Positions 1 to 10,459 of a stretch of 64,000 nucleotides of DNA are shown here, one piece after another. The DNA lies in assembly GCA_010909165.1 (NCBI GenBank), contig MU008213.1, forward strand, positions 126,402-190,401. The letters run 5' to 3'. The translations under genes and the position numbers were made by a program. How positions within the stretch are numbered: the stretch's first letter is position 1; each line of letters begins with the position of its first letter. The notes under the pieces were generated by a model. It was given only the letters and a program-made list of their open reading frames with translations, did not search any database and was not told the DNA's origin. The stretch comes from Anthoceros angustus. Its lineage: Eukaryota > Streptophyta > Anthocerotopsida > Anthocerotales > Anthocerotaceae.

Positions 1-629
1 CGGTCTGATGTCTTTTTGGACAACCACAGTGTACTCCAACTGGAGCTGCGGTGAAACGTATTTTGCGTTACCTCAAAGGCTCGCCTTATATTGGGCTATG
101 CTATCGACGAGGAGTATACCAGCATAATCAGCTTACTCTTGAAGGATATACCGACGCTGATTGGGCCTCGGATAGTGACTCCCGAAAGAGCTTGTCCACT
201 TATGCCTTCCTCCTCTCCTAGGCTTCCATCACCTGGAGCTGCAAGAAGCAGACCAGTATAGCCCTGTCAAGCACTGAAGCTGAATACAAATCACTTACAG
301 ATGCTACCAAGGAAGTGGAATGGGAGCGGTCTTTCCTACATGACCTCGGGCAGACACAGGATGGCCCCACTCACCTCTATTGCGATAATCAGTCTGCCAT
401 CGCCCTTGTTGCCAACCCCCGATTCCACGCTCGGACGAAACACATTGAGGTACATCACCACTATGTCAGGGATGCTGCTGCGAGGGGGTTAGTTAAAATT
501 CTCTATGTGCCTACTGAGAATAACACAGCAGACATCCTAACGAAGGCCCTATCTAAGGATAAGCATCAGAAGCACATGCAGGCCCTTGGGCTGATGAATT
601 TTCAGCCCTATTTCAAACCCAAAGCTTAA
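1..629 (+). pseudogene. Ty1/copia RT tail and RNase H fragment
   Basis: This is the C-terminal end of a copia polyprotein: the tail of reverse transcriptase and the RNase H that removes the RNA strand during replication. The frame with GTG at 51 reads VKRILRYLKG, then YTDADWAS (catalytic Asp region), SSTEAEY, YCDNQSAI, TKHIEVHHHYVRD and finally ADILTKAL, all standard copia RNase H landmarks. It ends at TAA 627-629. An in-frame TAG at 219-221 interrupts LLS-ASITW; the related copy near 21785 has CAG there, so a single C-to-T change explains it. The fragment is cut by the window edge, so the state of the upstream element is unknown. The match to the element at 15661-23107 continues through the 3' UTR and LTR, so both belong to one family. 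Confidence 0.92.
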
Positions 630-1373
630 CATACTGCAGGAAGGACTTACGGGTGAGGCCCGAGTCCTCAGTTTTGTGGAGTGTGCATCCTGCTCTTCCT
701 TCTATGATCTCATGTGCCTATAGTCAGGCGACAGGGAGGGTTAGCCACCACAGCTCTGCAACAGTTTGGAAAACAGGTCAGGTGGATGAAGCTCGACGTC
801 AATCTAATCACCTGCACGCTGGTTCCCCCCAGCTGCCGCTTCTTCTTCTTGCAGTATTCTCAGCAACCCGAGTAATCTTTGTGCCTCCTGTAGCGGCCTC
901 ATCAAGCTGGTTTCATCGCCAGTATCTGCTGGGAGTTCTTCTTCTCTCCCGGGTTTCGTCTAGCACAAGGTCACGTTGAACAGCACCTTCCAGCCGCCAA
1001 TCCTTAGGCTGGTCTCCACCACATGGGTTTCATCCCACTCTTCCTCCGCTGTTGGACGCTTCGCAGGGCGTTCTCTCCTAGCCCTGCTACCACCCTTATT
1101 CCGCTTAGATGGATGACTCCCAGGCATCGTGCACAGCAGTATTGCCCTTAAGATTTGGGCGCACAGGAAGATGACTGTGAAGAGCGATGCGTAGGCTGCT
1201 GCGAGATTTATTGTCTGCTCCATCTCCTCCGAGCTCACACGTCCTTTCTAGGAAATGAGTGTAGCTCGTTACGCCTCGCGTGCCCTCTTCGCCTTGTGAT
1301 CATCCTTGCCTCCTTCGCCAGACCCGTGTTCAGTCCTGTCTTCACTCCTAAGCTCGTCTCGTTTAAGGGAGGG
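630..1373 (+). other. Copia 3' untranslated region and polypurine tract
   Basis: This is the non-coding stretch between the copia stop codon and the 3' LTR. It aligns with 22174-22914 of the second copia element, sharing for example GGGTGAGGC near the start and CTAAGCTCGTCTCG near the end. It closes with a purine run, AAGGGAGGG (1365-1373), directly before the LTR, which is where plus-strand DNA synthesis is primed. Short ORFs here are not conserved between the two copies, so I do not call genes. Confidence 0.75.
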
Positions 1374-1574
1374 TGTTCGCGGGGTAACCTCACTCGCTTA
1401 GGGTTTACCCCCGGTTAGTTGTGGTTATCTAGATTTAGCTTATTTATTCAAAGGTCATTTTAGCGAAGGGGTGCCTAGCGTAGATATATACACACTTTAC
1501 ATTACTTTGTCTATTCGTTGTTTTATTCTATTTGCCTAATGTTTTCTACTCTCCTGCTCCACCATTTTTATTAC
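1374..1574 (+). repeat. Copia 3' LTR
   Basis: It starts TGTTCG right after the polypurine tract and contains GTAACCTCACTCGC, a TAGATATATAC stretch that could act as a TATA box, and TTTACATTACTTTG. All of these recur in the LTRs at 15661-15849 and 22915-23107. The right edge is approximate, because the usual terminal CA is not clear and the similarity fades near 1574. It differs from the other two LTRs by several substitutions and short indels. Confidence 0.8.
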
Positions 1575-2820
1575 GGCGCCCTTACAATCTGTACACCAAG
1601 TCATCGATGTTCCTCCATTCTTCCATAGACAGTAAATTAGTAGTCCCTAGAAGGTAGCCATCATTTGCTCCAGGAAGGCCTCCAAAGTACCTAGCCAAAA
1701 CATCTGACCCACCCACACGTTCCTTAAGACCAATTGCCAGGTTCTCATCTCGCACATTCACACCAACAGCGGATAGAACCTCATCCCCCGAGTGCCAATT
1801 TCATGGAGCAGCCTGCTCTGCTGAAGAAATGTCGACTTGCAAGGTTGCGGTCACTCTCTCAGCGCGAAGGGTGGCAGTCCTCTGTTGCCTCCTTACGTTC
1901 CTACTCTCCCTTGGGCGTGATGCTCTCCCCTGGCCACCATCCTCACCTACAGATGTTGCCATAGCCACATGCTGCCTCCCCTGCAAAGCCACACGCTATC
2001 TCCCCTCCACCCTGCCAAGTGGTTTACCCATGGTATCCAGGAAGCAAACCGGTAGCCTCCAAGCAACCAAAGTCCTGAATGGTAGAACTACACACCGCGC
2101 ACACACAAACAGCCACCAACCAAACTAGCAAGCACCCAAAACGCCTCACCAGGCGCCACACTAGCATCCTCCTAGCAAACAAAAACCATATTAGAAACGA
2201 CCTCCAAAATCAAGCAGCCTCCAATCGATCAAAATCCACTCCTCGCCGCAGCCACCCTAAGCGAATCCGACCACACTTGGCTTCCACGCCTGTGCAATGA
2301 TGTCTGTGCACACGATGGCCTCCTGACAGCGACGTCACAAACATCATTCACCGCGAAAATCCGCCCCCAAAACACTCGCTTTGCAAAACCAAAGACCTAA
2401 TCAACACATGTGGTCGCGTCCCGCACGGTAACATTAGCAGTGGACAAGGGTACTTGCCAAGTCCGAAATTGTCATTTGTCCCACCGTTAATTCAGGTAAT
2501 AATGGTAATGATATATGTTATGCATGTTTTTATGGGAAAAAAAATTCAACAAAATTCTCCTCCCAAAAAATGTATTGTGTACTATAATTGAGATCAATTT
2601 GACAATATTTTTGCATAAAACAGATTCCACAGAACTGGAACATGCCAACTAGCAACGGTTTCTGCGTTTCCAGAAGTTGTGGTCACCATACTGTGCTTTG
2701 CCCCGCCAGCGCTGCCATGGAGGACAGCCAAGTTCGGAGCCACCAATCTGCAAAGTGCGAGGTTGCCCGAGCTGCATTTGCTAGGGTTTTGGTTTCGCAT
2801 TTGCTGCCATGGCCTTGCTC
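1575..2820. other. No recognisable gene
   Basis: Several short overlapping ORFs occur, but none matches a family I know. The right third (about 2500-2600) is A/T rich. Nothing here shows LTR, tRNA or terminal inverted repeat structure. It is probably old transposon-derived or flanking DNA. Confidence 0.5.
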
Positions 2821-2823
2821 TGA

Positions 2824-4065
2824 CTACATCTGTAATGCCCACAACGCCGATGGCAGCTTGGTATCCCAGTCATGGGCATAATTCACTGTTAGTTTGTTCA
2901 AGATCCGGCAAATGAGCCCATTGGTCTTCTCTGTCAACCCATTTGCCTTGGGGTTATATGGTGCCATCTTATGATGGTTTATTCTGAAGTACTCCGTCAT
3001 GGCGGCCACCACGTCATTAAGGAAATGGGTCCCCCTACCACTTACCAGCTGCAACGGACATCCGTACCTGGTTATAATATTTTCATATACAAACTTAGCC
3101 ACGGTATTCGCGGCGTCCGGCCGAGTCGCCACTGCCTCTACCCACTTGGTGCAGTAATCCGTTGCTACTAGGATGTACCTCTTCTGAGTGTGTCTTGTCG
3201 TAGGCTGTATGGGTCCAATGAAGTCAGTACCCCACTTTTCGAAAGGTGCCAGTGCCAAAATAGGCACTAACGGCCATTGTGTTGTTGGAGTCGGCTTCCC
3301 GATCCGCTGACAAGCAACACACTTCTTCACAAAGTGGTGTGTTTCTCCATACATTGTGGGCCACCAGTACCCTGCTTCCAAAAACGTTTCTAGTGGTGAC
3401 TTGAACTACATAGTGTCCCCCACCAACGCCCTCGTGCATCCCCCTTATTACCGCTCCCGTTTCCGCCGGCTGTAAGTAACGTCTCTCCACTTCGTCCGGC
3501 CCTATTTTGAACAAGCATACGTTGTACATCCGGAAGGGGCGAGCATAGTGTACAAAAGTTTGTTTTAGACTACGCGTCATGTTGGCTGGCATTTCCATCC
3601 TTCAAAGATATCGCTCCAGTTCCTCGTAGGTTGGCCGGCCACGGCGAGTACTCCCCTTCTCCGCTTCTGCCGCGGGCTCGGGGTCCAGTAGCTTGGGATT
3701 CTCGCGGTTCGTTCAATCTATTGTATTTCAACTGCGGCGACTAGGGACTCATCCGGAAAGGCATCCTCTTGATCCTTTAGCACTGGCTCCATCTTCAGCC
3801 TGGACAGAAAGTCCGCATTCTATCTTGCCTTACACTTCTCGTTTCCACTTCAAATGTGAACTCCATGACCAATATCCAGCTCTTCTCACGAGCAGGTCCT
3901 CGCACCAGTGCAGTGTAATTAAGTCTGAAGTGGTCTGCATAAACACAAAATTCAACGGGAGTTGTGGAGTGTGAATTTGTGTCTAGGGACACCGTGAGGT
4001 CCACATTCACCCTCAATGTCGTTGTAGTCCTAGGATTCGCTCCCAAGGGAATGCTTTGTGCCAAG
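2824..4065 (-). pseudogene. Ty3/gypsy integrase and RNase H linker remnant
   Basis: Read right to left. 4065-3700 holds the RNase H to integrase linker, with ADFLSRLKMEP visible around 3800. 3598-3385 holds the pre-integrase zinc-finger region (IRGMHEGVGGGHYVVQVTTR). 3381-2824 holds the rest of the finger (CVACQR) and the integrase core. The core has KWGTDFIGP (first Asp), LVATDYCTKWVEA and NGLTEK (the Glu). The second catalytic Asp is Gly: LVSGRGTHF, codon at 3039-3037. The distance from this Gly to the Glu is exactly 35 residues, so it is the D of the D-x35-E motif. A frameshift lies near 3385. The product would insert retrotransposon DNA, but this copy is dead. It is truncated after SALWAL at 2824. 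Confidence 0.9.
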
Positions 4066-4289
4066 AGACGCTAACTTCTATCACTACTGACCCTTGCCTA
4101 AGTTAGGACTGCACCTGCTATCACTACTCTTCTTACCCTCTCAACTACCACTATCCCCAGATCTTATTCCACAACCGGCAATCCCATCCCGCGCTCTCAG
4201 TTCCCGAGCTACTATCGCGGTGGTTCTCACCACTACCAGAAGGTCGCTACGGCTACTGAGGTGGGTCCCACCACCAAACCCTAAGGGCC

Positions 4290-4855
4290 GTCGATATTTA
4301 CACAAATAGTAAATACAAAGTATCGTATCATGAATATGTACAGACCAGTGTACGTACGTAACACGTGTGATATACAAACTTCTTTTATATGAAATTGAAT
4401 ATGGCCGTATAGCACTTAAAATAATATAGTACAATTATCACCGTAGATGATATGCGTATAGTGTGAAGGATGTGATGATAAATGTTATATGTGGTCAGTG
4501 TTAATTGGCGTTGGTAACTACCAAGTAAGCGTGGTATTCCATGGGGCAAAAGTAAAAGGCAATGGTGGATGGGGAGGAGGTTCGGTACCAAACCTACAAA
4601 GTATTACAAGGCCTCTCTTGTAACACTTTAGATGTTGCAATCATGATGCAATCTTGAGAGGGCAAAGCACCTCTCACTTTGCATCTTTTAATTGCAACAC
4701 CATTGCAACATGATTGCAACAACAGCCGTAGTCGGTTTCAAGCAAAGTGTAACGAGGGGCCCAAAAGTGTTACATAGCTCATACACATGAGTGTTACATC
4801 CAGGGGTCCAAATCTTAACATAAATTGTAACATAGGCTGCACTTTTCTAGTAGGG
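4290..4855 (-). mobile_element. CACTA element terminal fragment, same family as the left end of element A
   Basis: Reading leftward from 4855, the sequence starts CCCTACTAGAAAAG and runs through blocks rich in TGTTAC and GTTGCAA, then ACCTCCTCCCCATCCAC, TACTTGGTAGTTACCAA and an A/T-rich stretch. The same blocks occur in the same order from 26114 rightwards, so the two are inverted copies of one CACTA end. Similarity stops near 4290. The gypsy remnant lies just beyond, so this copy is truncated or interrupted. No transposase is attached. Confidence 0.75.
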
Positions 4856-5044
4856 CTAGTAGCACTGGCAGGCTTGATCTCTTGGTTGATATCAGCACCA
4901 AAGTCATCAACGTCAAGGAGACAACAAACTTACTTGAGTATATGACATTGCAAAATTGCCTCGTGTATCTTCTAACCGCTTTTGGAGGCCCTGCATGCAT
5001 ATTCAAAATAGCAGCAGTAATAAGGGGCACCCTTGTTTCACTCT

Positions 5045-5072
5045 CACTTTATTGTAGATCTACAATAAAGTG
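5045..5072. repeat. Perfect 28-bp palindrome
   Basis: CACTTTATTG and its reverse complement CAATAAAGTG flank a central TAGATCTA; the whole 28 bp is self-complementary. It could form a long hairpin or cruciform, or be the joined tips of two inverted termini. Confidence 0.9.
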
Positions 5073-5097
5073 AGGAGAGTAGAAAAGCGGTAGCGAG

Positions 5098-5121
5098 GCA
5101 AGCTACTCTAGAGTAGCTTGC
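5098..5121. repeat. Perfect 24-bp palindrome with outer arms
   Basis: GCAAGCTACTCT is followed directly by its reverse complement. Outer arms GCGGTAGC (5088-5095) and GCTACCGC (5125-5132) extend the inverted repeat with a small bulge. It lies 25 bp from the preceding palindrome and directly next to the truncated LINE RT. Confidence 0.9.
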
Positions 5122-5129
5122 TCTGCTAC

Positions 5130-5600
5130 CGCCTGCCTGAATTAATAGTTCATTAAACTGATATTCTATTTGCACCGCCTTGACAGTAGTTGTTAGTATA
5201 CCTTTCTCTTCCAAAACAGACCAAAGCATATTTCTTGGCACTTTATTGAATGCTTGTTGAAAATCGATTAGGTAGCAATATTAGTGCAATCGTTTCTTCA
5301 TGACCTTGTGGTGCCCAATGATTGAAGATAAAGTGAGCACATGGTCTAGACACCTTATGCCGTGTTGAAATCCTGGCCTGCAAGCTATTGCTTTCTTGCA
5401 CCCCAAGTGCGCTCTGCTTGCGTAAGCATTTGCTGTACACTTTGTGGAACATGAGATGGAACATGATGTTTAGAAGGAACATCGACACTTACCACACCAA
5501 AACGTCATTAACCGACTTCGAGACTCGCAAATCTTTGGGTACCTGCAAAGAGTGCAACTATCCATGTTGCACAGCAAATGGCTGTTGAGTTGGGCGATGA
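5130..5600 (-). pseudogene. LINE reverse transcriptase fragment (VDF/IDF type)
   Basis: On the minus strand, combining frames, the order is KVYSKCLRK (near 5440), RPGFQHGIRCLDHVLTL (near 5350), then YCYLIDFQQAF and NKVPRNMLWSVLEEKGI (5250-5205). This is the order of conserved blocks 1-3 in non-LTR reverse transcriptases, including the block with the first catalytic Asp (IDF). The polymerase would copy element RNA at a nicked target. The fragment is short, frameshifted near 5265 and truncated on its C-terminal side near 5130 by the palindromic segment. It differs from the LINE RT at 46.4 kb, which has VDVENAFN instead, so two LINE lineages are present. Confidence 0.75.
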
Positions 5601-6530
5601 GGTATGTGCTCAACTGAGGTACCGGGTGCTAGATATTTTTCATTTTACGATAGTGCAAGATTTCATTATGTGTTGTGATCTCAAAGTTGCAGGTTGGGTG
5701 ATGTATACGATTTAAGGACTGCACCTCTTACAAGATGAGTTTAGAATATACAACACATTGTGTGTTGCTACAAAAAAATGGACAAGACTCTGTTCTCATG
5801 AGCTCCAGGATGATCAAATTCCCCCCCGAATTTTATGGACTCTTGCCATAATAATGCCGATAGAACTCTACAGTGATTTGTAACATCATATGGTGGATGA
5901 GGCCCATTAGCGGAGCATCTCTAGGGATGCTCTATTAGGTCCGATGAAGGTATACGGTGAATTAGTGGCTTGAGCTGGCAGTTCCTCTTCCGGATGCTCC
6001 TTGCAAGGGATTAATGCAGGCAAATGTCATGATGTATGTCGTGATGTATGTCGTCAGCACATATAAGTAGGAAGATAGCTGACTTTGGTAAATAGGAAGT
6101 AGTCAAGCAACCCCGCACAATGTGCGAAGACAAGAGCAGAATATCATTCAGAAGGGAGGAACCCCGTGGGGCTCTTACAACAGGGGATGAGTGACACTCC
6201 ATCCAGTACTAATGCGTCCGGAGGACATTTAACCCAAGAAGGACTAGGCTGAAAATGGCTTTTTTGTAGAAACCAAGGCTTTTTTTTAGTTTTCATTGTT
6301 ATAAATATTTTTGTTTTTTCCAAAACGTTAAGGCTCATAGACCTCCACAAGACCTTTACAATGCACCCTCCCACTGCCCATTTGGGTGAGTATAGACCAC
6401 AAAGTAGCATGTGCTTTTTCCCATCCCATTTCATGACAAGGTATCAAAATCCATAGTTTACCAAATTGGCTGAATGAAAAAAGTTGCCAGACATATCGTC
6501 GAGACAGTCACACTCTGCCTAATAACCACA
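5601..6530. other. No recognisable gene
   Basis: A/T-rich DNA with runs of C, T and A. One stretch at 6183-6240, read on the minus strand, faintly resembles the 5S-derived repeats at 15 kb (AGTACTGGATGG). No ORF is convincing. Confidence 0.4.
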
Positions 6531-6747
6531 CAAAAACTAGGGGGCCATGCCCGTGGAAGCCGAGCCTACGCAAGCCCCCTCTTTGGAGCATACGTCACTT
6601 GTTGAGAATATTGCACTTGTTGAGGTGCGTGGGGCTTCCTCTAGTGTGGTCAAGGCCACATCAGGTGCTCCTTTGGTGCCTCCCGAGCTGGGTATTAGGG
6701 TAGTGGATAATGAGGACACAGTAGATGTGGGGTTGGTGCGGATCAAG

Positions 6748-6905
6748 TGGCACCACTAGATGTGGGCGGTGTCGGTCGACGGCACCACTAGATGTGGAGT
6801 CAAGGCCCCGGAGTTGGTGTCCGGTCGTGCACTAGATGTGGAGTCAAGGCGAGTTGGTGTCCGATCGGTGTGCACTAGATGTGGAGTCAAGGCAGCTGGA
6901 GTTGG
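6748..6905 (+). repeat. Short degenerate tandem repeats
   Basis: CACTAGATGTGG recurs four times, three of them followed by AGTCAAGGC and GAGTTGGTGTC. Spacing is irregular (about 33-53 bp) because the units differ by short indels. It lies inside a weak open frame beginning near 6547 that I cannot assign. Confidence 0.7.
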
Positions 6906-8839
6906 TGTCATTTCAAGTGGCACAGGCGATCTGTACTTGAGGTGGCAAAGGGACACTAGAAATAGACACAGTCGTGGATCCGGAGCCATCACAAAGAAGG
7001 AGAAGAGTAATCAAGTGACTCCGGTCGATCGTCGGCTGCAGTCACTCTCGATCCGTAACTGACTCACTGCACTGGGTCGGTCCTTTGAGGGAGGGAGGGC
7101 GAACAAGGGGATCAAGCGGAGGCAGCGATTAAAACAACTAAGCCAAAGCAGCCAACAACGGAAGGTGGTAGCGAACACTGTGGACCCAAGTGTGCGGGAA
7201 TTGGAGCCAGGGACAACTACATGGTGGCGGTGAGGCTGAAAATGATGAAAAGTTGACTTCTATGTCGAAGTGCGTCGAGTTCACAAGCTAGCTGCCTACA
7301 TCGAGGGGCGTGTGGAATAGTGACCCTCTTCCTAAGGGCGAAATTTGAGGCAACTACTACGGGTGGAGCCGGGTATATATGAGCTTTTGAGCAGGGGAAA
7401 GCAGGGGCACCGGTTGTCTTGCGTGCAAGCTTGGTGAAAGCGGCGAAGTTCCTCCTCGACAAGAGAAGATGGAGCCCGATGTGAGCAGGTGCCATTGTTG
7501 GATGGAATCCGGCAACAACGGCAATGTTAAAGGCTGCTTGTACAAATCGGCCTAAGTAGAGTCGTGTTGTAGATCACGCTACATTCGTTGGTCATAGCTG
7601 CTCACAAACATTGAATCAATGCAGGTAGTTCTCGGGTTTTGATTGGATCAAGAAATTAGATCCAAGTCCAAGTGACACACTTTTTGAGTCCTTAGGCAAC
7701 TAGTGTTGCGGAACTTGGAGATTGTCGAAATATACAGAAATTGCCACCATTGCTCGCGGGGTTTCGCTATGTCACTGGCAGCTCGCTCTCGGATAGATTG
7801 AAAAACATAGATACATGTAGAGACCCGGTGAAGTTGTGCGATTACATGCGCAAATGCGTCGGTACCACACATGGGCAAGCTACCATCACGGTAGCTTGAG
7901 ACTCAACCCTCACGAGTCACATGCGAATGGCCCCCATCGACACGTGGATTTGGAGGTGTCCGCGCTTGTAAGGTGTTGGGAGGAGTCACATCGGGGTCAT
8001 CCTCCTCAGTCCGATCGGTGATTCTGCTTTGCTCATGCGCCCGGTGCAGCGAAGGCGCGCCGCGACCTTGCGGATCACGCTAGCGCTGCGCAACTCGGCC
8101 GCAATTGCGGTCGGTCGCTATTTGCTCGGCAAGCGCCCTGCGGGCACTAGGGGATCGACACGGTGGCCGGGCCATCACACCTACCATTCTTTGCAACTCT
8201 CGGGTCCCTCTTTCTCCGCCCTCTGCCGCCCACTGCGGCCATTGTGGCTCTTCACACACGGGACTAAAGACGGTCTTCTTGAGAGGAAGCCACATGACTT
8301 AATTTCCAAATGGTCCCTTTTACTAAGACATGGCGGTGAAGTCAAAAGTTCACAAGTGCCTTCGTGTGCAACAACACTGGGTGTGTCTCGTGCGCACTAG
8401 ACATGGCAAGTGGTGTACCCATTTTGTGGCCCATGCAACCGGAGTGCCATCAACACCACATCGGCCATGAAAATTGGCGTCAAGCCTCAAGTGTGCCCAC
8501 GATTTAGCCCTAATCAAAGCAGTGGGTCTTCCCTCGGCCCCTTCCTAACAAGGACCTTATAAAGACCGAGCGTCTCTAAAGTGTCCGGGTCTAACTCAAA
8601 TACCTCACGACCATCTAACACTCATTTGGAAGAGTGCAAACTTGCAAGTGTGCCGTTGCGGAGTATGCACTCTTCATCCGGTCTAGGGTGTAAACATGAC
8701 CGTCGCTCAAGCCCCCGGTAATATTGGCCACTACAATATCATCGCCTAGAAAGTTGCACCTTCGTGCACCGCCTCAGCCACAACAAAGTTATCGCCTACC
8801 TCCGGGAGCGGCCATATCGATGAGGTCCTCGAGGCTTCC
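6906..8839. other. No recognisable gene
   Basis: Moderately G/C-rich sequence with many short ORFs on both strands, none of which I can match. It may include the downstream part of the minus-strand transposon-like pseudogene that begins to the right. No structural repeats are evident. Confidence 0.35.
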
Positions 8840-9699
8840 TCATCGCCTTCGTCTGGATCGGTGTGGCTCGTGGTCATCAACCAACGATGTTCCACATCGT
8901 TGTCGAGTTGCTATTCTCTCTCGTGCCGCTTTAACGATATATGGCGATTCCTGATGCCTTTGTTTCACATCTTTGCATGGTCCGTCCATGCAAGCCCCAC
9001 AAAAGCAAGCCAAGTGTCTCATTTTCACCCGTGGATTCAAAGCATCTTGAGAATACCCATAAATGGAGTGCATGCTCTTGGAACGGATCGAGGCACACCC
9101 CACTTTTGTCTCCTATTGACATCCGTCTTCCCAATCAGCCGAATGTAGCTTGACCGCCTTTCACCATTGGTGTATGAGGATCTTTGCCGTTAGAGATTGA
9201 GCTACGGACCACCCACCCTTGCAATCTCGAGGAAGGAGACAATTCTTGACTCTCAGCGCTTCAAGATGGCACCAGCGTCATGTTCTCCCTTCCGTGTCGA
9301 CCAAGTAACTCCAAAGCATATTGCATCCGCTTAGGCTAGGTATCCGGCTACAAACTAGGCTGCGGGCCTTGAAGCTGAGGAAGCGCCCCATCACTCCACA
9401 TCCAATGCTCCGTGGTCTCCTATACCCGCGCCCAACCACTCCCGATGTAGCATGAGACAATCTTTGGACAAAAGGGTGTCATGTTGCATGTCATCGATGT
9501 AAAATGGTAGAACTTTTCAACGTTGCAAAACGGGTCCTCCTCCACAATTGGACCCGGTTCTCATATCTGAAACATGCACAAGAATTGTAACGATCATGTG
9601 CCAATGCATGCTTTGGATCTCGTTACGCACTTGGAAGGCGTAGTTTTGTGAGAAATCAATCAACGAGACGATGACATCCTCTGAAACCATTCTAGACAT
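8840..9699 (-). pseudogene. Uncharacterised transposon-like protein (D-F-x-x-N-Y family) remnant
   Basis: Three separated segments on the minus strand fit a family of uncharacterised, probably transposon-encoded proteins that I recall from plants and animals. At 9657-9601 it reads IDFSQNYAFQV and NEIQSMHW, followed by VTILVHV. Near 9500-9430 it reads FYIDDMQHDTL and CLMLH. At 9010-8970 it reads RHLACFCGACMDG, a cysteine cluster typical of the C-terminal part. The order is consistent, but frames shift between segments and stops intervene, so it is not functional. The role is unknown; an RNase H-like nuclease is only a guess. The N-terminal part probably extends right into the duplicated 10.4-12.6 kb region. 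Family assignment rests on memory of motifs only. Confidence 0.45.
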
Positions 9700-10459
9700 C
9701 TGCGAAACTCATAAGCTTGCCATTTGAACAAAATCATGGGTGATGAAATGTTTCAACTTGCCTTTTAGGAACTCTACCATTTCGAGACGGGTGAGTTTCC
9801 TGTATACAAGCTTGATTCGAGACTTGGAAGTGCCGTCTTCATTCGCGTGGTGGTATTCAAAACAACGCCACTTCAATGTAGCGACGGCAACAAGTTTGTT
9901 GTGACCTCCTTGAGGACAAAGCCCTAGCTCAACCCCACAAAGATTGCAATTCCATTAAACACTTCGCTTGAAGTCATCGTCATGTGCTTTAGGGCACAAT
10001 GTGCATGAACCGTTCACGAGCCAAGCATTTGCAAGTCCGTCAAAGCACCTTCCCTTGGCACCTGCACAAGGACATGAGCATGTAGATCTCAAGTGAACCT
10101 TTGATTGGACACATGAGCTGGTTGAGAGCATCCTTTAGAAATGCCATTTCAACGTGATACCCGCGCAACACACTCCCCGCAAGGATTTGATGTAGAAGGG
10201 TTTCAACCTCTCAAAGGCACGCGGCCTATCTTGATCTCGGGATCGACTTGAATCGGAGGAAGAACTCACCGCATCACAAACAACAAGGGACCACAAGTGT
10301 AAGAGACTACATCAGCGTAGAACAAGTGCAACGGACACTTCAAGCTGCGGCATGGTCGGGGCGGTGGTGCAGCAACTTCAAATTGTGACAATGAACCCCA
10401 TCAAGTGATGAAGGCCCTAAAGTGTAATCTGCAAAGTGCGTGACATCTTGAATAGCACA
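9700..10459. other. No separately recognisable gene
   Basis: This probably continues the minus-strand pseudogene to the left and right. All frames contain stops, and no motif strong enough to name is visible. Confidence 0.35.

Noticed and set aside
1575-1582. GGCGCCC after the first LTR as a gypsy-type primer binding site
   Set aside because: The preceding LTR is copia type and is a 3' LTR by its polypurine tract, so a primer site is not expected here.
6183-6240. A further 5S rRNA-like segment on the minus strand
   Set aside because: Only AGTACT-GGATGG and a loose TTAA match; too weak without alignment.
6953-6970. CACTAGAAATAGAC as possible left end of CACTA element B
   Set aside because: Only nine bases match the right tip, the flanking triplet is not TTT, and no TGTTAC-rich region follows.
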